Source: Siphonodentalium dalli
Taxonomy: Eukaryota; Mollusca; Scaphopoda; Gadilida; Siphonodentaliidae
Direction: 5' to 3'
DNA length: 64,000 nt
Assembly: GCA_032622095.1 (NCBI GenBank)
Contig: CP136066.1
Coordinates: 114,537,319-114,601,318, forward strand
Below are positions 58,023 through 64,000 of the stretch, one piece after another (position 1 is the first letter of the stretch; each line of letters opens with the position of its first letter). The notes beneath the pieces were generated by a model. The model did no database searches, had not been told where the DNA came from, and worked only from the letters and a program-made list of their open reading frames with translations. The translations under genes and the position numbers were made by a program.

Positions 58023-58282
58023 CTGAGGTTCTCATATGAACATATTATCCGCCGGTCATACGAGGGGAGGTTCTCATATGAACATATTATCCGCCGGTCA
58101 AATGCGGGGGAGGTTCTCATATTATCCACTGTCATACGCGGTGGAGGTTTATATTATCCGATGGTCATACGCAAGGGAGGTTCTCATATTAACCGCGGTC
58201 ATTCGCGGGGGGGGGGGGGGGGGGGGGGGGGGGGGAGGAGGTTCTCATATTATCTGCCGGTCATATGCGGGGGAGGTTCTCA
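58023..58282 (+). repeat. Minisatellite block, plus orientation, with a G29 tract
   Basis: Seven or so units in plus orientation. One unit has its 'gcgggggagg' expanded to 29 consecutive G (58207-58235). The block ends in a near-perfect palindrome 'ggaggttctcatat-a-atatgagaacctcc' (58272-58300), where orientation flips again. Confidence 0.9.
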
Positions 58283-59963
58283 TATAATATGAGAACCTCC
58301 GCGTATGACTGGCGGATAATATGAACCTCCACCGCGTATGACCGGCGGATAATATGTTCATATGCGAACCTCCGCCACGTATGACCGGAAGATAATATGA
58401 GAACCTCCCCCATGTATGACCAGAGGATAATATGAGAACCTCCCTCGCGTATGACTGGCGGATAATATGAACCTCCACCGCGTATGACCGGCGGATAATA
58501 TGTTCATATGAGAACCTCCGCCACGTATGACCGGAAGATAATATGAGAACCTCCCCCATGTATGACCGGAGGATAATATGAGAACCACCCTCGCGTATGA
58601 CTGGCGGATAATATGAACCTCCACCGCGTATGACCGGCGGATAATATGTTCATATGAGAACCTCCCCCGTATGACCGGAAGATAATATGAGAACCTCCCT
58701 CGCGTATGACTGGCGGATAATATGATCCTCCACCGCGTATGACCGGCGGATAATATGTTCATATGAGAACCTCCGCCACGTATGACCGGAAGATAATATG
58801 AGAACCTCCCCCATGTATGACCGGCGGATAATATGAACCTCCACCACGTGTGACCGGCGGATAATATGAACCTCCACCGCGTATGACAGGTGGATAATAT
58901 GTTCATATGAGAACCCCCCCCCCACGTATGACCGGAGGATAATATGAGAACCTCCCTCACGTATGACCGGTTGATAATATGAGAACCTCCGTCGCATATG
59001 ACCGGTGGATAATATGTTCATATGAGAACCTGCCCCACATATGACCGGAGGATAATATGAGAACCTCCCTCGCGTATGACTGGCGGATAATATGAACCTC
59101 CACCGTGTATGACCGGTGGATAATATGTTCATATGAGAACCTCCCCCGTGTATGACCGGCGGATAATACAAATTATGTTCATATGAGAACCTCCCCCACG
59201 TATGACCGGAGGATAATATGAGAACCTCCCCCACGTATGACCGGAGGATAATATGAGAACCTCCCTCGCGTATGACCGGTGGGTAATATGAACCTCCACC
59301 GCGTATGACTGGCGGATAATATGTTCATATGAGAACCTCTCCCACGTATGACCGGAGGATAATATGAGAACCTCCCTCACGTATGACCAGTGGATAATAT
59401 GAGAACCTCCCTCGCATATGACCAGTGAATATGTTCATATAAGAACCTGCCCCGCGTATGACCGGAGTATAATATGAGAACCTCCCTCGCGCATGACTGG
59501 CGGATAATATGAACCTCCACTGTGTATGACCGGTGGATAATATGTTCATATGAGAACCTCCCCCGTGTATGACCGGCGGATAATAAAAATTATGTTAATA
59601 TGAGAACCTCCCCCACGTATGACCGGAGGATAATATGAGAACCCCCCATGTATGACCGGAGGATAATATGAGAACCTCCCTCGCGTATGACTGGCAGATA
59701 ATATGAACCTCCACCGCATATGACCGGCAGATAATATGTTCATATGAGAACCTCTCTCATGTATGACAGGAGGATAATATGAGAACCTCCTTCGCGTATG
59801 GCCGGCGGATAATATGAACTTCCACAGCGTATGACTGGCGTATAATATGTTCATATGAGAACCTCCCCCGCGTATGACCGGCAGATAATATGTTCATATG
59901 AGAACCTCCCCCGCGTATGACCAGCAGATAATATGATAAGTTCCACCGCATATGACTGGCGGA
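58283..59963 (-). repeat. Minisatellite block, minus orientation (long)
   Basis: About 45 units of the same three variants in reverse complement, about twice as long as the left block. Parts show a higher-order order of variants (for example, the series at 58316-58500 recurs with small changes at 58465-58650 and 58600-58800), implying segmental duplication. Confidence 0.9.
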
Positions 59964-61086
59964 CACATAAGTTTTTAAGTCTATATGCACTATTTGATTT
60001 GAATATTCTTTCGAGCAGTCTGACCATTGACATATTCATGCATTCAAACCAGTTAATTTATTTTGTAACTTGGCTTGTAATCGCCGGACACCGGCTTCCG
60101 GCCTGGGCTTTTAATCACAACTAAAATACAAAATAAGTGTGAATTATAACAAATGAAAAGCGCAAATACATTTTAAAGATTAAATTTGATATGTCTTCTG
60201 ATACATGGTGTATATTCGTATTTTGTGGATGAAGTGCTGCTAAGAACGGCTTCAGTCGGCCATTCTATTTTTTACGAGAAAAGTAGCGCTCTTTCTTGGA
60301 GCGAATTTCTGCAACAATGTTACCGCGTAGTGGACCCATTTGGAAAAAAATACATTTACTGTGTATAATCCTACCTTTTGATATACTATACGCCCCATTA
60401 TATTGAATATACCAGCTGAAATCGATCCTGTAATTGTAAACATCGAGTCTATTTTTAGCTGTTTTATCGGCGCGTGTTTGCGTGTTCGCCATTACAATAT
60501 TCGCACTAAAACAGCCATATTGTAGCTAAAACCGAGTGCGCAGTATTCCACTGCGTTATTTGATACCTAAAACTTGTTGTTTGCTAGCGTATTCATCGAG
60601 AAATCTAAATTCTAAACATTAATGTCGAACGCAGTTTTTCGTGTTTGTGGCATTTTATGTTAGGTCAGTTGTCGACCGAATAATGTAACTTCCGGTGTCC
60701 GGTCAGGGGCGTGGTTAATGTGTGTGGATAGGGCGAATGTGGACCTTTTGTTAGACACCAAAAGGAGCCCTCTACGCGCTGTATTCCTCGAGATATCGGC
60801 CGTCCCACGCAATTTGAAAATCCTGTCCCGCAGATTGTCATTCTATCCCAAATTCCACCCCATGTTAGGTCAGTTGTCAATCAAATAATGCAACTTCTGG
60901 TGTCCGGTCAGTGGCGGGGTTAATATGTGTGGATAGGGCGAATGTGTGCCTTTCGTTAAACACCAAACAGAGCCCCTACGCCATGTATTCCTCGAGATAT
61001 CGGCCGTCCCACTCAATTTGAAATTCTGTCCCGCAGATTGTCGTTTTGTCCCATATCCCATCCCATCCCGCAGATTGTCATGTCCC

Positions 61087-61740
61087 TCGGAATCAGAAAT
61101 ATTGGCGGAGTTGGCACCACAGGAAGTTACCGAAGTCCGTTGAATTACAAAGATTGTTAATGGACTAAAGTTCCTCTGAATAGTTATCTTCTGACCTTCA
61201 ACTGGTGAGACATTTAAGGTTGGTATATGGAAATGGATTTAAGCACATTTGTTCCAAACCCATTGCGACGTTTTAAATGCCAGGGTTATGGCCAGGAACA
61301 TTGTAAAAGTAAAGAAACCATATGTGCACGGTGTTCTTTTTCTGGTCATGATCATAACGATTGTACGAATCTTAGAAAAAAATTCAAACTGTCAAGGTTC
61401 ACATGCTGCAATGGATCGCCCATGTCCCATTTGGGACTATTAATTCAAGATTCAACGATGTAAAGATGAGAAGCATCTGACATATATAGCTGCTAACGAA
61501 ATAGTTGGTCCTCGACCATCCATTCCACATGTCACATACTCCGCAATCGTTTCTACAATAAATTGTGTTGATACCAACACTCAGACAGAGTCAAACCAAA
61601 TTCGTCAGTATATATCACTAGTAACACAAGATGAGGCGACTGACACCATTCCTGTTTCAGAACCTGAAGCGCAGGTTATGGATACATCTTCTGCCGTTAA
61701 GATACCGGTATTTCCACCGAAACAATATGCAAGTTGAACT
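61087..61740 (+). pseudogene. Non-LTR retrotransposon ORF1 (gag-like), 3' part with zinc knuckles
   Basis: Continues the ORF1 split by the foldback. EILAELAPQEVTEVR is followed by VPNPLRRFKCQGYGQEHC with CARCSFSGHDHNDC, i.e. CCHC-type zinc knuckles for RNA binding, then a third Cys-rich piece (FTCCNG). After frameshifts come CKDEKHLTYIAANEIVGPRP, PHVTYSAIVSTINCVDTNTQ and DTIPVSEPEAQVMDTSSAVK, the usual low-complexity end of such proteins. At least four frame breaks. No apurinic endonuclease or RT (ORF2) follows. Confidence 0.75.
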
Positions 61741-62360
61741 ATTGCTTCGAAACAAAGATTGCCATAGTCACTCAAACGTTTCGACTCTCAGAAAGAGAGG
61801 TACATCGTTGAGCTTTCAAAATTTGACCACACGATTGATGAGAAAATGTTAACTCTCAAAGACAAGAAACAGTATTTGTGGATTGAGGCTTTATGGTTGG
61901 GTGAAGGGTGACATTCTGTCTCGCCCACCCGACCATCAGCTCGACGCAGTGGTAACGGTATAACGATATTCATCAAATATTATAAATACCTTATCAATGC
62001 AAAATCTATTTTAAAACATACTTCACACATTTCTATGTGGCTTCTTTGTAATTTCGTGTTATTTATTTGCTATTTGTTATCTATTCTTTCACTACTTTTA
62101 TACGTTTTATAGTATCATTGCACACTAGTCAGTTCTTGAATTCATATTCCTGACTCCAAGTGGAAACATTCCTCGTGTGTGCTTTTAGTTGTACATAGCT
62201 CATCATCGCATTGTTTTAATCTAATCCACTGTCTGATTTTTTTCTACACAGTTGCTTCGCTGCGATCGTTTTTTATACTCGATTCTGTTCTTGGTCGTGA
62301 TATGGCCTAGCCGCTAAAACGACGTTAAACACTCAACTAATCAATCAATCAATGCAACCT
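61741..62360 (+). mobile_element. 3' end of the same non-LTR element (ORF2 deleted)
   Basis: The sequence ends 'cgtgatatggcctagccgctaaaacgacgttaaacactcaactaatcaatcaatcaatg'. An '...acgttaaacactcaa' box followed by (ATCA)n is the typical 3' tail of I/Nimb/Ingi-like LINEs in molluscs and other invertebrates (recalled, not searched). Since ORF1 lies only ~600 bp upstream, the whole ORF2 (normally 3-4 kb) has been lost by internal deletion. Confidence 0.6.
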
Positions 62361-63570
62361 GACAACAATATGGTTAGTAAATGTCCAAATGATGCCAATT
62401 TCAGTTCACAATTTCGGCCAAATATATGGAAATGTGAGGCTGTTGGAAAAAAACTACAAATTCCGCAATATATGCCGGTTGGAAAATAAAACTATGACAA
62501 CAGTTTGAACCTATATTTGGTATGGAATTTCCAATTAATGTGTAAGCCATGTAATGTCCAACCATTGTACGTGTTGACCACTAAAGTTTGGATGAGACAC
62601 CCCACACACTCTGCCGCCACCCACTATACGATTATATATGTGAGGGGAGATCCAAATCGTAAAGTGCAAATTGCACATTGTTATAGGACAGTGGTTATTA
62701 ACTTCCAACAACATATTATTCCTAAGGCTAAATACTGAAATATTATTGCATTTTCACCAGAAAGTTATTGATCTGATCTTCAGTCTGGAACATAGCATAG
62801 TTGCTAACTTATGTGGTCAATTTCTGAGTATTTATTTGAATAATTTTAATAGTGTTGGTTTTGTGTGCCATATACATTGACTCCTTGTATCTGGAATTCT
62901 TCAAGTGATCTGTATATCTAATAAGGGCACATTTGATTGTTTCTGCTCAGTGGTAACCACAAAGGGGACATGCTAAGTCCAAGTTCTGTCTATTGTGTAC
63001 CACACAAGATAGACACCAAGTCCAAGTTCGGTCTATTTTGGACAAAATATGAACGGTTGTATCAGTTTTAGGCTACACACAAACAAGTTATGGACCCGTT
63101 AGAGGGGTCTATAAACTTTCCACTTTTAAGCCCTCACTCGACACATAACATACCACATGATGTATCAATTGCAAACACAGACGGAAGTACGCATATTATG
63201 GACCACGACACGTGTGCGGTTTTTTATATTCTCCGACTTGTGAGGTGCAACCGACAAGTCACATACTGGAGAAGTGTTTTTAGAGAGCACCATTCTTCGC
63301 AATCAACATATGTCATGAACTATATCGTGAACTGTATAGCTTCCATGACAACGGGAACACATTCAACAGCACAAACCCGAAACGGCATTCCGTTTCATAC
63401 CATATCATATCATATCACACATTTCTTGCATAGCGCACATATCACCGAGGTTTCAAGGCACTTGACAACATTAAACTAAGTAAACAAATTCCAAAACTTA
63501 CAGTTCAAACATGCGATAATTATGTAGCCCGCATTGAAAGCTGGTTCATTATAGTTCCACGCCTAAATGT
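62361..63570. other. Unannotated stretch
   Basis: Open frames at 62505-62738 and 63090-63479 (129 codons) lack any recognisable motif. The phrase '(a)ccaagtccaagttc(t/g)gtctatt' occurs twice (62970-63050). Nothing else is supported. Confidence 0.35.
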
Positions 63571-64000
63571 TCAGAATAATGAAGTTTTCAAAAGACCTTT
63601 GAATTCATCATATCCAGGACAGCAGCGGATGATCACCGGTAGAGAATTCCAGGCTATGGAAAACGATATGTCACCGAAACTACCGCCAACCTTCGGGTGC
63701 AATAAGAGCTTTAAGTCCTCTGATCTGAGATGCCTGTGTTGTACATATTTGCACATACCTAATTAGCATTGCGGTATTTTGGTGCACAGTTTTTCGATGA
63801 CTTGTAAGTCATTGTGAGTACCTTGAGCTTAATCCGCTGGGAAACGGGAGGCCAATGTAGTGTGAACAATGTCGGGGTAATGTGATTTTTACGTGCGATC
63901 TTACACACAACTCTGGCCGCTGTGTTTTGTATTCTCTGCAGTTCGACATTTGTTTTTGGTTAAGACCGCACCTCACATAATTTCCGTAGTCCAAACGGAC
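63571..64000 (-). pseudogene. C-terminus of a LINE ORF2 (partial at window edge)
   Basis: On the minus strand LDYGNYVRCGLNQKQMSN (from ~63995), then RSEDLKLLLHPKVGGSFGD and FSIAWNSLPVIIRCCPGYDE, ending FKGLLKTSLF at a stop at 63571. This is the conserved end of the RT polyprotein of CR1/L2/Jockey-type LINEs (pattern: LDYCN...GL...QN-AAR, G-R-FS-AAP-LWNSLP--IR, FK--LKT-LF). The frame changes between 63810 and 63760, so the copy is probably dead. The upstream part lies outside the window. Confidence 0.75.

Larger units (their letters stand above)
55889..61086. mobile_element. 5.2-kb foldback element with minisatellite core
   Basis: The ends are long inverted repeats beginning GGGACATGACAATCTGCGGG; the first 66 bp are identical in both arms. 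An 8-bp target duplication flanks it: TCGGAATA (55881-55888) and TCGGAATC (61087-61094), one mismatch. Unique arms span 55889-56988 and 59964-61086 (~1.1 kb each, about 90% alike by eye, left arm lacking ~46 bp near 56435). Between them lie ~3 kb of minisatellite in changing orientation. No transposase is encoded. An 8-bp duplication fits hAT or P-superfamily elements; foldback elements with tandem-repeat arms are also known among MULE and P/Galileo types. Superfamily not settled. Confidence 0.85.

Noticed and set aside
57159-59234. Long open frames (up to 200 codons) on both strands, with repeated RSYAREVLILSSGHTWGRF-like peptides
   Set aside because: They lie entirely in the minisatellite of the foldback element, have no stable period in one frame, and are mirrored on the other strand in the opposite arm. 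Absence of stops is a property of the repeat unit.
56989-59963. Resemblance to a CRISPR array (short repeats at regular distance)
   Set aside because: There are no unique spacers, units vary in length and orientation, and the context is a eukaryotic foldback element.
63090-63479. 129-codon plus-strand frame
   Set aside because: His/Thr-rich composition from simple sequence (catatcatatcatatcac); no recognisable domain and no flanking signals.
1-64000. tRNA, rRNA and snRNA genes
   Set aside because: Looked for A/B-box pairs, GGTTCGAATC-type T-arms and conserved rRNA words; no stretch could be folded or matched convincingly by eye.

Overview
The window reads as AT-rich intergenic DNA from a metazoan, most likely a marine invertebrate and probably a mollusc. 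The pointers are compact non-autonomous Helitrons whose cores are tandem repeats, very abundant 'aagatggccgccagcggccat' and 'ccgtccgtctgt' type repeats, and a mixture of Ty3/gypsy, non-LTR, pogo-like and foldback elements. The species assignment is an inference. I see no intact host gene, no rRNA, no tRNA and no CRISPR array. Nearly every recognisable protein belongs to a transposable element, and nearly all of these are broken.

Layout. 1-6.5 kb: a TIR element, a Helitron 5' fragment, a Helitron-like 3' end and a hairpin MITE. 7.0-11.35 kb: a large array of ~155-bp repeats with a higher-order A/B pattern. 11.7-16.2 kb: four Helitron ends, including two complete elements joined head to tail and one complete element on the minus strand. 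17.4-22.6 kb: a broken non-LTR reverse transcriptase gene between two inverted ~495-bp elements with TTAA target sites, followed by an unidentified repeated pseudogene. 26.1 kb: a probable Harbinger transposase fragment. 28.3-31.5 kb: a decayed plus-strand Ty3/gypsy pol. 33.0-33.9 kb: a minus-strand non-LTR relic.

34.3-48.5 kb: a minus-strand Ty3/gypsy element (gag, protease, RT, RNase H, integrase, an extra 3' reading frame, a possible 2.8-kb LTR). Its integrase gene is split exactly at a TA by a 4,968-bp pogo-like DNA transposon with a broken transposase. 48.5-54.2 kb: nothing recognisable except short repeats. 54.2-54.65 kb: a palindrome. 55.5-62.35 kb: the ORF1 (gag-like) gene of a non-LTR element, split by a 5.2-kb foldback element. 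The foldback has ~1.1-kb unique inverted arms, a minisatellite interior and an 8-bp target duplication. The window ends in a minus-strand LINE C-terminus.

The most valuable observations are the two datable nested insertions (foldback in ORF1; pogo in integrase), the head-to-tail Helitron pair, an extra gypsy reading frame preceded by a good splice acceptor, and a short dispersed module ending in AAAGAGCG that recurs in several unrelated contexts.
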